64,000 nucleotides of DNA from Tetrahymena elliotti 4EA (GCA_000231825.2 JH720309.1:106981-170980), one strand, 5' to 3'. Shown: positions 1 to 12,481, counted from the stretch's first letter. Notes: generated from the letters alone by a model not told the origin. Translations and numbers: made by a program.

Positions 1-149
1 TATATATGGCCATTAAATTAATTTTTATAGTAAATAATGTTTCTTAAAAAATAAATTAAAGATAAAAAATGTGAAAAAACATAACATTAGCACTAATGAA
101 AATTTTTTAATTAAAATTATAAATGATGAGCTAATTTATTTTTAGATAA
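1..149. other. AT-rich 3' flank
   Basis: No coding frame, RNA or repeat is seen here. It is the 3' flank of the minus-strand gene that ends at 150. Confidence 0.6.
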
Positions 150-2267
150 TCATTATTTGCATTCATCATTAAAGCAGCTAAAACTTGCAAAACCATTTCC
201 ATCAGGTTACTATATATCCCAAGGACCATAATACTCATCTTCTTTTTCTAATTTTTATTTGGCAATATTTTTTTAATGAATTTATTAGATTGCTTCACTC
301 TTGTTTTTAAAATGAAGCACACTATTTGCGCTATTTCTTTATTTTTTGTTATTATTATTTGAATTATAATCATTGATAAAATTTTACTTTACAGGAGTAA
401 AATATTGCTTTTTATTATTTGTTTTATCAGATGTTAAGAAGTTTTTATGTATATTTTTAATTTTTTCCATTAGATCTGATTTACTAAAGACTTGACTTGA
501 TTACGAATCCATTTTGGAATCTTCATTATATGTACTATTTTTATTGTTTTCATCAAGTATACTTCTAGATGAATGGCTATTTTAATTGTTGATAAATTAA
601 GATATTCTTTGTATTGATCTCTATTAATTGATTAAGCTTTATTGATTTTATTAATCTCCAATTATATTCTTACTTGAATTATTTTTAGTAAGCCCAATGT
701 TTTAATTTTCCAAAAATTTTTCTGAAAAATTCCTTTTTAGTGGAATTTCATGAATCAAAGAAGATTATTAATCAGGCATTGACTACTAGGCTTAGCTTTG
801 ACAAAATTTTTAGTAGCTTTATAAATTGATTACTTAGCTTAGCTTTTTTAATTTAAAATATTTTTTGATATTTTAGTCAATGTTTGAAATTTGATCAGAG
901 TCTTTTTTAACCTCTGTGTTATGGATTTAATTTTTTTCAAGTATTTGTTGTCTTTTCTCTAAAGCTTCTTTCATTATTTCTAAGCAATTTTTAGATTAAG
1001 TCTTAAAATTATATGATCCTCTTTATGTTGAATTGTAACTGTTTTATAAAAAACTATTTCCTTAGCTTGTTAATATACTTGTTTACATGTTTTTTTGAGA
1101 AAAGTTTCTTTTCATGCCTTGCTGAAGGAAAAATTACTATGAATCAAGCACTGAATTTGACATCCTTTATGATTTAAGCTAAAGAGTATTATGGTTAAAA
1201 GAATTCTAGGGCTCAATCTAGTTTGTTATTATTTTTATAACTTTTTTCCCTTTTTAATTCAATTAAAATATTTATTTTTCCTATTCATTTGTTTAACTAG
1301 AGCTAGTTTATTTTTTAGTCAACTCTTTTTCAGTTATTTTACGCTGAATAAAATTCTTTTTTAGAGATTCTATTATATTGTTTGGTTAAATGTTATTTTT
1401 ACTATCATGTTAGTTTAAACTTCATAGTTATTGTTATTTAATTGTTTTACCTACTTGCTATTAAGTTAGTTAATAATCTGAATTATTATTTGAATTTGGA
1501 ATATTGCTTTGATGGATAATCACTGATGATAATCTTTTGCTCATTTTTTAATGAATTTATGGGTTTTCAGGTTCCTTCTTAAGGTATTACTATCCACAAC
1601 TACTTACTAAGCTTTTATCTTGATATCTTTGAAATTCTACATCAGAATTGTTAGAGTTTTACAAACTTTAAGATAGACTTTCCACATTTTACCTCAAATT
1701 GTTAATGTTAAAAGAAAAATTTCTCCTGGCTATATTACTATTTTACTTTGAAGAAGTTGTGCGAGATTGATTCAAGTTATTTTGGGTGTTTTAACTTTTC
1801 GAGTTATCACTTTTGAAATTCTCCAAGTAGTTATTGCTCTTCTTAATTAGGTTTCTCATTAAAGTTTATTTACTTTTAGAGCTAATATCTTTCATTTTAA
1901 ACTGTTTAAATTAAGAATAATCAACTTAGTTAGTTCTACTTAATTTTCTTCTATATTGGAAATATTATTTTTGTATAAAATTCTGAATCATAATATCAAT
2001 AAAAAAATTTCTCTTAATAGAAATCTATTATTAAAAGCATGAATTATTACGATTTTTCTAAAAAAAAACTTAAATTTGTTGTTCTTAACACTTTATAAAA
2101 TACTTAAATTTTTTAGTTAGCCTATTTCTAATTAATCCCTTTTTTGTATTAAATTTACTCTTATTTTTAGATGTTAATAATAAAGTATTATCATTAAAAT
2201 ATTGCTTATTTAAATTATATTTAATGTTTTCAAAAACAATTTAGGAGTGTCCTTTCCTATTAATTAT
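150..2267 (-). CDS. Q/N/S/K-rich protein of unknown function, 5' end unresolved
   Basis: Read with TAA/TAG as Gln, exons 150-1369 and 1451-2267 join in frame (679 codons including the TGA at 150-152). The intron 1370-1450 (81 nt, GTAAAA to AATAG) removes an in-frame TGA. The protein is hydrophilic and rich in Gln, Asn, Ser and Lys, with short basic stretches (RRNFSF, KRNFSE) and an acidic, aromatic C-terminus (EDEYYGPWD, then FASFSCFNDE). No known domain, membrane segment or signal peptide is seen. The frame is closed upstream by a TGA at 2268-2270 and has no ATG near it, so a further 5' exon is likely; an AG at the junction near 2258 could be its acceptor. I do not recognise the family. Coding status is supported by the long open frame and normal codon use. 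Confidence 0.6.
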
Positions 2268-3344
2268 TCATATTTTTAATTTATTCACCTCAAAAATAAT
2301 TATTTTATTATATTTTCAAATTGATTTTGATAATTGATGATATTTTTTCTTATTAAACAAATATGAAAAAATAGAAATAAGTAGGGGGGGTCTGTATACA
2401 TTTTTATTTATTTAAGAAATACTTGAAGTGGAGGATAAATTTTTAATATATACTCCATTCAAAATATAATTCCACCCTGTGAAATCCCCCCTCTCCCCCA
2501 AATTTTTTGATAAAGAAATTTTTAAAACAAACATTTAAAACTAAATTCAGAATTTTTTCTTTCAATTTAAAAAGATAATCACTGAAGTACTTGTATCATT
2601 ATGACCAAACAAAAGAAAAGAAAATATTTCTGCAAATTCGGTTATTCTTTATCATTAATTGGATATCAGTACTTCCTCAATTAATAGAATTTGTTTAGAA
2701 CTTAATTTAAAAGTTTTCTTCGAGTCTTAAAATGTGTAAAAAGGATTTTTTTACTAAGGAAGAATGAGAAGCTTACATGCAAGTAGAGGGAAAATTGAAT
2801 TTACTTGAAATAGAAATTTTAAAGTGGAATTAAATGACAACATTAATTAGTAAATTAAAACAAACCTGCAACCTTTCTTACTAATCTATAAGCTATCTAA
2901 ATATTTAATTAAAGATACTCCTTTAAGTATCAAAGCTAATTTTTATTCTTAATCTAAAAAAATAGTAAATTCACATATAAATAAAGGAATTTAACCTTTA
3001 GCCCCTTAGCATTATATGAATAGCAAAGAAATGCCTCTATTGTTTTACTTATTATATTTCCACCTAAATAGTTAAAAAAATATAATATTCCATCCTTAAA
3101 ACTCCTAAATCTACCCCTAAACTTAATCATATTCAATTTATTTGACCATACTTGAAATAAAAATTAGCAAATAAAAAATATTATGTAAAAGAAATCGAAT
3201 ATGAAAGATTTAAGCTTTAACAATCATGTTATAATGCACTTGCAGTTACCATTATTATTCTAAAATATTAATTTGTTTTGTAACTTAAATGATTTCAAAT
3301 GATCATAACAAATAACATTTTTTTAGATATGCAATAAAACAATT
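2268..3344. other. Intergenic, partly a duplicated flank
   Basis: No gene is seen. It holds a G7 tract at 2384-2390 and a C-rich stretch at 2486-2499, both striking in this AT-rich sequence. Bases about 2890-3210 resemble 7505-7790 and 11827-12066, so this is a degraded copy of the flank that travels with the TPR genes. Confidence 0.6.
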
Positions 3345-4862
3345 TCAATTTATATAAAGATCAAAATGTGAAAATTAAGACTAAAAAGTTAGTTGATCTT
3401 ATATACATTTTTGGTAAGCTTTCAATTAAAGTAACTCTCTGAAGTTGTCAAACTTCTCCAATAATATAAATTTTATGTTCATTTAGTTAATTTCTATGCA
3501 ATTTTCTTGAATTTTTTATATTTACTTCTTATTATTTATTTATTTATGTTTCTATTATTTCTTTAAGAGATATTTTAATCTATTAAAAATGCAATTTATA
3601 AAATTTCTCTTTCATAGTTGCATCATTTTTTACAATCAAAACTAATTGTATTGAAGAATTCTTAAAGAGACTGCTTTTTTTAGTTTAACAAATAACAACA
3701 AGCAGCTATTTATGAATTGATTTTTGATTTGAAGCATAAGTAAGTATGTTTTTGTATACTTAATCTATAATTTTCAATTGTCTAACTAAATCTTTAATAA
3801 GAACAAAGAATATTTCCTAATTTGTAATAGTAGTAACCTTCTTCTGGATTAAGTTCAATACACCTGTTCATATACTTAACTGCGTTTATTTCATCTTAAG
3901 CTTCAAGAACTATATCTGCGAATGCACTAAAATTTTTTGAAAATTCAGGATCAATTATAATACCTTCTTTAAAAACTTGAATTGCTTCTTCTTTTTTACC
4001 TTTTTTGAATAAAAATTATCCCTATTCCTGACGACTAAGCTCTTCTAGTCTAAATATTATATGATTTTTTATAATTTTCTTCTTCTATCTACAAATCTCC
4101 AATTTATTTATAATACATAGCCATATTATGAAGAATTATATGATTATTTGGACAAAGTTCCTCAGCTTCAAGGTACAATTTATTTATTTCATCATTTTAT
4201 ATATTTTATACATTTTTTTCTTTCTTAATAAGTGCCAAATTATTTGCTATTCCTGGATATTTTGGATTAATATTATATCATTATTAAATCCATTTTTCTG
4301 CTTCATCCATCTTTTCATTATCATAATAAACACATGATAAAGTATTTGCAATATCTTATTTGTACTCATCTAATATTTCATAAGCCTTTTCTAAATCAGA
4401 AATGTAAGATAGATTCTTGTCTTCATCCCTGAATGTTTTGATAAACTAATACAAACCTTTTCCAAACAAGTAGACTCCTTCTTAATAAGATTCACAATTG
4501 AAATATGAATCTCTATAACTTCCACACACTTTCAAAAGAGTTTCATTTAAAACTTCTGACTTTGATAAATTTATGTACCACACCTAGAGTAAACATAAAG
4601 TCAAAGTAATTACATCAATAGAATCCATCTTATCTCCCTTTACTTATTAAATTTCTTCAATCAGTTTTTTTAATGATTAATTTGCCTATTTAGATACTCC
4701 TAGCTCAAATAAGCTCAAAGTTTTGTACAACTAAAGAGTTTAATGATAGACAAATGTTCTATCTTAATCATATTTATCTACTTTATCAATACAATCTTAA
4801 AGTTGACTATTAGAGTAATATTATTTAATTTATTTTATTAAATCTTGCTCAAAAATGTCCAT
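3345..4862 (-). pseudogene. TPR-family gene copy 1, interrupted by TGA
   Basis: The ATG at 4860-4862 opens a frame homologous to the intact TPR gene at 17768-19279. After 194 codons it meets TGA at 4278-4280, where copies 2 and 4 have a Leu codon (around W-G-Q-L-L-Y-N-M-N-P). Beyond the stop, the same frame goes on with family sequence (NPKYPGIANNLA, then CPNNHIILHN) to a terminal TGA at 3345-3347. Near 4020-4035 it also looks about 2 nt shorter than copy 3. No splice signals surround the TGA. The 5' half (about 4040-4862) is almost identical to copy 3, while the 3' half is much less so. Either this is a pseudogene or a truncated 194-aa protein is made. It lies in tandem with copies 2 and 3, same strand. 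Confidence 0.75.
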
Positions 4863-5190
4863 GCGTTTCTTTTATCTTTTTGGTTTTTAAGTAAAATCAC
4901 AATAATTAATAAATAATCTTTTTTGCTCTAAATTTTTATTCTAAAGATTAATTTGTTGAAATAGAAATTAATTTCTTAAAATTAGATTTTTACAATTATA
5001 AATATTTCAAAATCCTTTAATTTTTATAATTTTTTTATAGAAATACTGATTTCTATGAATTAGATAAACATTTGAAATATTAATATTAGTGAGAAAATTA
5101 AAAATTTTGAGCAAATAACAAAAACATAATTGGTGAAAAAGCTGAAAAATAAATTTAGATTTTTTTATCAAATAAACACTGAATGCTATT
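4863..5190. other. Intergenic between TPR copies 1 and 2
   Basis: AT-rich spacer holding the upstream flank of copy 1 and the downstream flank of copy 2. No gene is seen. Confidence 0.6.
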
Positions 5191-6701
5191 TCAATCTAAG
5201 TAGAGATCAAAATGTTAGAATTAAGATTTAAAGGTCAGTTGATCTTATATTTATTGTTGATAAGCTTTTATTTAAAGAAACTCTCTTAAATTGTCCAATT
5301 TCTACAATAGCATAAGTTTTATGTTCATATTAGTTAATTCCTCTGCAATTTAATAGAATTTTTTAATAGCTGGTTCTTATTACTTATTTACTATTTCTAT
5401 TGTTTCTTCAAGCGAAATATGATTTTAGTTTATTAATATTACAATACATTCAATTTCTCCTTCATTGCTGTAATTTTTACTATCTAAACTAATAGTTTTG
5501 AAGAATTCCACAAGAGATTAATATGTTTCACCTAATTAATAATAACAAACAGCTATTTATGAATTGCTTTTTGCTTTGATATGTAAGTGGCAATTTTTTT
5601 GAATAGCTAATCTAAAATTTTCAATGGCCTAGCTATATCTTTGATGAGAATAGAATATTTATCCTAGTTTGTAATAGCAGTAGCCTTCTTCTGGATTAAG
5701 TTCAATGCATTTATTCATATACTTAACTGCATTTATTTCATCTTAATTTTCTTCAGCTACTTCTGCCAATGTATTATAAATTTCTAAAATTTCAGGATCT
5801 ATTTTTATGCCTTCTTCAAATACTTCAATTGCTTCTTCTTTTTTTTGTTTTGTAAGTAAAAATTATCCATATCCATGACAAGACTAAGCTCTTCTAGGCT
5901 AAATATTATATGATTTTTTATAATATTCTTCTTCTTTTTACAAATCTCCTATTTATTAATAATAATCAGCCAAATTATGAAGAATTATATGATTATTTGG
6001 ACAAATTTAATCAGCTTCATGGTATAATTTTTTTACATCTTCATTATTTATATCTTAACGAGACTTAAAAACTGCCAAATTATTTGCTATTCCTGGATAC
6101 TTTGGATTCATATTGTATAATAATTACCCCCATTTTATTGCTTCATCTTCCTTCTCCTATTCATGATAAATCCATGCTAAAAAGTTAGCAATTTCTTATT
6201 TATACTCATCCAATAGCTCATAAGCCTTTTCTAAATCAGAAATAAAAAAAGATCCTTTACTTCTTCCCTATTTGTCTTGATAAACTAATAAATTCCTTTT
6301 CCAAACAAATAGACTCCTTCTTAATAAGATTCATAATTTAAATATGAATCTCTATAACTTTCACATGCTTTCAAAAGTTTTTCATTTAAAACTTCTGATT
6401 TTGATAAATTTATATACAAAACCTAAAGCAAACATAAAGTCAAAATAATTACATCAATAGAGTCTATCTTATCTCCTTTTACTTTTTAGGCTTCTTCAAT
6501 CATTATTTTCAAACATTAATTAGCCTACTTAAATATTCCAAGTTCAAATAAACTCAAAGTTTTGTACAGCTAAAGAGTTTAGTGACAGATAAATGTTCTA
6601 TCTTAATCATGTTTATCTACTTTATCTATACATTCTTAGAGCTGACTGTTTGAGTAATATTACTTTACTTGTTTTATTAAATCTTAATCTAAATTATTCA
6701 T
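5191..6701 (-). pseudogene. TPR-family gene copy 2, single frameshift
   Basis: The ATG is at 6699-6701 and the TGA at 5191-5193. The span is 1511 nt, one short of the 1512 nt of intact copy 4. The frame is good from the start to about codon 150 and again from about 6240 down to the stop. One base is missing in the T/A homopolymer near 6246-6253, where copies 1, 3 and 4 have one more base. Downstream of the shift the protein keeps family motifs (WGQLLYNMNPKYPG, CPNNHIILHN). Unlike copies 1 and 3 it has no internal TGA, so one base is all that separates it from an intact 503-aa reading frame. This may be real decay or a homopolymer sequencing error. Confidence 0.75.
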
Positions 6702-7956
6702 GTATATATTTTATCTTCTTGATCTTTAACTAAAATTACATTTATTTCTGATTCAAAATATTAATTTATTGATGAAATTAATTTCCTAAATTCTAAGATT
6801 TTTTTGATTATGACTATATTAAAATACTTAAAATTTTACAGATTAAAGCCTATCTATTTCAAAAATATCGAATTATTATGTGTTATTAAACAAATATTAT
6901 TCTGAAATCACATAATTCATAAGAAAAACTTTTTTAACAATAAATAAAAATTTTTATCAATTATCAATCAAATAAATAGTTCTAAAAGCTTTTTTTAGAT
7001 ATTTATGATGTTTATTGTGATCCTTCAAAATTAAGATTATGATTTTTGGTAAAATATTTTGAAAGATTTTTTAATTGTCGAGAAAATGTTGAGGGCTGTT
7101 TGACTTTTAGGATTTTGAGCTCGTTCACGTATTTCTACATATATCAATTAAATACCATAATAAAAGATAAACACTAAATAAATTAGTGTCATTCATTATC
7201 AAAGAAAACAAAATAAACTTATTTAAGCAAATTCACTTATAGATATTATGAACTTGAGCATTAGTTGGTTATCAGGGCTTCGCCAAATAAGAATAGAACT
7301 TGCTTAAAACTTAGGTTAACAAATCTACAATCTTTTTTGTAAACTTTTAAGAATGATATCTAGATATGGAAATAGAATAAGTAAACAAATAGAGGTTATT
7401 AATTGATTTGCTATCAATAGAATTTTAAAAGCTTCATTCTATATTTATACATAAATTAGCTAATTTTTTACAAAAGTAGTAAAAAATAGCTTGAATTTCT
7501 AGAGGAAAAACTTTAATTAAAGGAAGCACTCCAAATAATTAGCAAAACATATTTTTTACTTAAACTTTATGTTTATAACTTGAAGATACTATAAAAATTT
7601 ATTCCTTTCTTTAAAATTAAGCAACTTATTATATTACCAGAGTAATCTTTAGAAAATTTTTAGATAATATATACTTTAAAACTCCAAAATAGCATCGAAA
7701 CTTAATCAATTTGAATAGAATTGATCATACTTGAAATAAAAATTACAAATAAAAAATATTATCTTAAAAAGATCTCATATGAAAGATTTACACTTTGTTA
7801 AAGGATTTTCCATAAAACATCCTAATAAATGAAAAATTATCTTATCAAGTACTTATAGTTACAATTATTTGACTATATTAATATTTTTTTGTAATCTAAA
7901 TAACTTCAAACAATAACAAATACAATGAATGGTATTAAATATGTAATAAAACAATT
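6702..7956. other. Intergenic with duplicated flanks
   Basis: No gene is seen. Bases about 6820-7060 match about 9590-9830 (5' flank of copies 2 and 3). Bases about 7505-7790 match 11827-12066 and more weakly 2890-3210. These shared flanks show that whole blocks, not just the coding parts, were duplicated. Confidence 0.65.
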
Positions 7957-9477
7957 TCAATTTATATAAAGATCAAAATGTTAAAATTAAGACTAAAAAG
8001 TTAGTTGATCTTATATATATTTTTGGTAAGCCTTCATTGAAATTAACTCTCTTAAATTGTCAAGCTTCTCCAATAACATAAATTTTATGTACATATTTGT
8101 TACCACCTATGCAATTTTCTTAAATTTTTTAATATTTATTTCTTATTATTTATTTATTATTTCTATTGTTTCTTCAAGTAATATTTTATTTTAATTTATT
8201 AAAAATACAATTGAATTGATTTCTTTTGCATAATTACATTTTTTACTATCTATACTCATAGTATTGAAGAATTCTTCAAGAGATTTTTTTTTTTAGTTTA
8301 ATTAATAATAACAAACAGCTATTTATTCATTAATTTTTACTTTAAAGCTTAAGTAAGTATGCTTTAGCAGGGCTAATCTAAAATATTCTAGAGCTTAGAT
8401 ATATCTTTAATAAGAATAAAATATACTTCCTAATTTATAATATTAGTAGCTTTCTTCTGGATTAAGTTCAATACACTTCTTCATATACTTAATTGCATTT
8501 ATTTCATCTTAAGCTTCATGAGCGATATCTGTCAATGCATTATAATTTTTAGAAAATTCTGGATCAATTATAATACCTTCTTTAAAAACTTGAATTGCTT
8601 CTTCTTTTTTACCTTTTTTGAATAAAAATTATCCATATTCATGACAAGACTAAGCTCTTCTAGGCTAAATATTATATGATTTTTTATAATATTCTTCTTC
8701 TCTCTACAAATCTCCAATTTATTTATAATACATAGCCATATTATGAAGAATTATATGATTATTTGGACAAAGTTCCTCAGCTTCAAGGTACAATTTATTT
8801 ATTTCATCATTTTATATATTTTATACATTTTTTTCTTTCTTAATAAGTGCCAAATTATTTGCTATTCCTGGATATTTTGGATTAATATCATATCATAATT
8901 AAATCCATTTTTCTGCTTCATCCATCTTTTCATTATCATAATAAACACATGATAAAGTATTTGCAATATCTTATTTGTACTCATCTAATATTTCATAAGC
9001 CTTTTCTAAATCAGAAATGTAAGATAGATTCTTGTCTTCATCCCTGAATGTTTTGATAAACTAATACAAACCTTTTCCAAACAAGTAGACTCCTTCTTAA
9101 TAAGATTCACAATTGAAATATGAATCTCTATAACTTCCACACACTTTCAAAAGAGTTTCATTTAAAACTTCTGACTTTGATAAATTTATGTACCACACCT
9201 AGAGTAAACATAAAGTCAAAGTAATTACATCAATAGAATCCATCTTATCTCCCTTTACTTATTAAATTTCTTCAATCAGTTTTTTTAATGATTAATTTGC
9301 CTATTTAGATACTCCTAGCTCAAATAAGCTCAAAGCTTTGTACAACTAAAGAGTTTAGTGACAGATAAATGTTCTATCTTAATCATATTTATCTACTTTA
9401 TCAATACAATCTTAAAGTTGACTATTAGAGTAATATTATTTTATTTATTTTATTAAATCTTACTCAAAATTGTCCAT
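7957..9477 (-). pseudogene. TPR-family gene copy 3, interrupted by TGA
   Basis: The ATG is at 9475-9477 and the terminal TGA at 7957-7959. The frame is stopped after 194 codons by TGA at 8893-8895, at the same codon as in copy 1. Translation continues in frame on the far side with clear homology to copies 2 and 4. The 5' half is nearly identical to copy 1, so the shared TGA was most likely inherited in a recent duplication or gene conversion rather than gained twice. A functional 194-aa short form cannot be excluded. Confidence 0.75.
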
Positions 9478-10270
9478 GCGTTTCTTTTATCTTTTTGGTT
9501 TTTAAATCAAATCACCCTTATTATTTATATGAAATATTAATTTGTTGAATTGAAATTAATTTCCTAAATTCTAAGATTTTTTTCATTATGACTATATTAA
9601 AATACTTAAAAATTTACATAATAAAAATTAAATCCTATTTTAACAATATCTAATTATTATGTGTTATTAAACAAATATCATTCTTAAGTCCTATAATTCT
9701 TTAGAAAATCTTTTTTAAAAATAAATAAAAATTTTTATAAATTACCAAAAATAGTTCTAAAACCTTTTTTTAGTAATTTATGATGTTTATTACGATCCTT
9801 CAAAATTAAGATTATGAATTTTGGAAAAATTTTTTAATTTTTTTGTTTACCTCTCTATTTTAAAATTTTAATTTAAGATATTAGATTTATTAAAAAATAA
9901 ATACATAATGAAACACTACTAACCACACATCAAATATTAAAAAAAAATCCATCCTGCCTACACTGAATTTGTTCTTATATTTATCCCCCATCATCACAAA
10001 CATAAATGCCATACAATTGCTGAAAAATAACTCTTACTTTATTAAAATATCTTTTTCAATTATTTCTTAGCTTAATTTTTACTTCATATATAAAATCCTT
10101 TAAGAGACACTAAATAAAATAATAAAAATATGAATTTAAAATTTCATAAATAAAAGAAAGGATCAAAATTTTAATATCTTCTTTGAGGGATAAGAACAAT
10201 TAAAAAAATATAATCAATCTAAAATAATAAAAGTGCGAAGTGAAATATCAAACAAATAGTGAGATTATTT
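9478..10270. other. Intergenic, 5' flank of TPR copy 3
   Basis: Bases about 9590-9830 duplicate the flank of copy 2. The rest is unremarkable and AT-rich, and no gene is seen. Confidence 0.55.
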
Positions 10271-10300
10271 TATAATTATTATTTAAGAGGAGAAATAAGA

Positions 10301-11100
10301 AATGGTTGATGAGATCAATCATGAGAATTCAGAAGAGAATATGAATAGAACTACTTATCAGATGTAGACCTTTCAGATTAGGACTTACTCTATGTAAATT
10401 AACTATTAAAATAATTTGAAAAGTAATTCATAATAAAGGGTGGATATTAGGATGATGCATTTTAGTTCGTGATAAAAACTGGTCTGTTATACATTCCAAA
10501 ATGTTTAAATGACATGTAACTATCAAAGTATAAGCATGGTGCCTTTTAAAAGTATTAGAGTTGTATACCTTATGATAGAAGAAAAGTAAGAATATCAATA
10601 TGATGTAACCCTTTCCTGTCATTAAATTAATAGCCAATATATAAAATATTGAAATTTTTTTTAACTTTCTTACCAAGATAAGAAAGTTAAGATATTATCT
10701 CTATTGAAATGGGTATTTCACCTAAAATAATAACCAAAACTTGTAAATTGAGGAATGAAGCCATTGCTAATTATTACAAGCATCGCTATTCAGTAATTGT
10801 ATTAGGAAATACTAATTCTAAATTGATGAGTCGGCATTTCACCAAAAGTACCATAGAGGTAGGCAATTGCATAGATCCATCTATTGGATTTTTGGGATAA
10901 CAGAGAGGGGATAACCTTTTAATAGAACCCTTCTATTTCCAGTACACTCTAGGGATAAAGAAACATTGATCCCAATTATTGAAAAAATATCTCAAAATGA
11001 AGCAAAATCCTCATTTCAGATTCATGGAGAACATATCACTGTCTTACACAAATTGGATAGTGCCATCGAATGTTAAATCATAAAAAGGAGTTTGTGGTAA
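10301..11100 (+). pseudogene. Broken ISXO2/Merlin-type (IS1595-like) DDE transposase
   Basis: The sequence from about 10301 starts ATG-GTT-GAT-GAG and reads as coding in pieces separated by stops and frameshifts. Near 10450-10560 a cysteine-containing piece (WSVIHSKMF) resembles the N-terminal part of this family. From about 10710 the pieces LRNEAIANYY, SKLMSRHF and then, in another frame, IYWIFGITERG, LLFPVHSRDKETLIPII and HITVLHK follow the order of the ISXO2-like core (the W-x-F-G-x-x-E-R-G and P-x-R-S/D-x-E-T-L-x-P-I-I motifs are diagnostic). The first acidic catalytic region is damaged. At least two frame changes and several TGA codons make it non-functional. I see no clear terminal inverted repeats. 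The match is by recalled family pattern, not a search. Confidence 0.7.
10661..10690. repeat. 12-bp perfect inverted repeat, 6-nt loop
   Basis: Arms 10661-10672 (TTAACTTTCTTA) and 10679-10690 pair perfectly around the loop CCAAGA. It lies in the transposase remnant, in a non-coding-looking insert between two family-like pieces, so it may be a small secondary insertion or a chance hairpin. Confidence 0.7.
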
Positions 11101-12135
11101 AAAAGTAATTCATTTCAATCATTTAATTTAATAAATATTAAAACCATTTGATCAGAAAGTATATTACTAATTCTTCTATCTATCCAATATTTTAAAAACT
11201 CTATTCTCTGCTTACAAAATGGATTGTTTTAGCTTATTTCTTATTACATTTCTAATCCTTTTACCATTGTTTGTGCAATACCTTTTGTTAACTGTATTTC
11301 AGTTTATTTTAATATTAAATTTGAGATTTACTAAAGAAAGGGTTTAATATCATTAGCTTTTCTATTTCTTATTAGAATAAGTTGATAACATCTTCTATTT
11401 TTCTTTGGTTATTCACAATATTATTTTTAACATTTGATTTGAAATTTTTCCTTCATAGTAATTGAATATGTTGCTTATTTATCTTAATGTTAAATTCAAG
11501 TAATCTTTGGTTATTTATCATAATGTTAAATTAAATTACTTCTTTAGTTTGGCAATAAGCCAGTTTTAATCATCTATGAGGGAGTGAGTATCTATTCTAA
11601 TTTCCTGAAAACATTTAAGTTGGTATAGACTAATTGTATCATAAGGTTATAAGGTATTTTAATATGAACAACTGAGATGCTTTACTTTCATTCTAAATAC
11701 AATCACTATAACCTATTGTATTAGAAAAATTAAACATTTATTATTTTGAAAAATATTATAGTAAAACCCAGCAATCAACTTAATTTAAGAAAGTAATGAG
11801 AAATATTAATAAAATAATGATGATTAAGGAGAAACTTTAATTAAAGGTAGTGCTCCAAATTTAGCAAAACATATTTTTTACTTAAACTTTAAATTTATAA
11901 CTTTAAGATACTCTAAAAATTTATTCCTTTGTTTAAAATTAAGCAACTTGTTATATACCAGAATAATCTTTAGAATACATTTTTAGATAATATATACCTT
12001 AAAACTCCAAAATAGCACCAAAACTTAATCAATTTGAATAGAATTGAATACTTGAAATAAAAATAAATAAATTAATTTTTTTTTATAAAAATTAAAGAGT
12101 GAATAAAGAAAGAATCATAGTGCTATCAACTCTGA
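11101..12135. other. Intergenic with TPR-flank repeat
   Basis: No gene is recognised. Bases 11827-12066 are a close copy of 7505-7745, that is, the TPR-gene flank without a TPR gene next to it, which suggests a fourth block end or a deleted copy. It abuts the helicase fragment. Confidence 0.6.
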
Positions 12136-12432
12136 ATCTAAAATTCATCAAATATTTCAATAGATCAATCATCAATAAGCTTTTCATTTGGGATTTGGTT
12201 ACTATTTTATGAGTCGAATTTTTATTTTTTCATTGAGTTTCTAATAGGTATCAAAAAGTTTTCTCTCAACAAACTCTACATTATGTATGTATATTAGCTC
12301 AAATCATTGAAATTATAGCTTTTAGGTACAGGCTGAAGTCTTCCAAGATGATGGAAAAAAATTATTATTGATATTTAGAGATCTGTTGAGCTTTGAAAAC
12401 TGAGTCAAGGTTTCAGAAATAGAATTATCCAT
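12136..12432 (-). pseudogene. 5' fragment of the NFX1-type helicase gene
   Basis: The ATG at 12430-12432 and about 95 following codons match the start of the intact helicase gene (15600-15932), with a deletion of roughly 40-50 nt after about codon 25 and several substitutions. The match ends near 12136, where TPR-flank repeat begins. There is no helicase core, so it cannot be functional. Its upstream sequence (about 12660-12870) also matches the upstream sequence of the parent (about 16020-16210), so promoter and 5' end were duplicated together. Confidence 0.85.
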
Positions 12433-12481
12433 CTTATTATTGTTAATCGTGAAAACCAGAATAAATTATGAGGTATTGTGA

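Noticed and set aside
4278..4280. TGA in TPR copies 1 and 3 as a recoded (Sec, Cys or Trp) codon
   Set aside because: No selenoprotein context is visible, paralogues have Leu there, and all clear genes in the window end in TGA.
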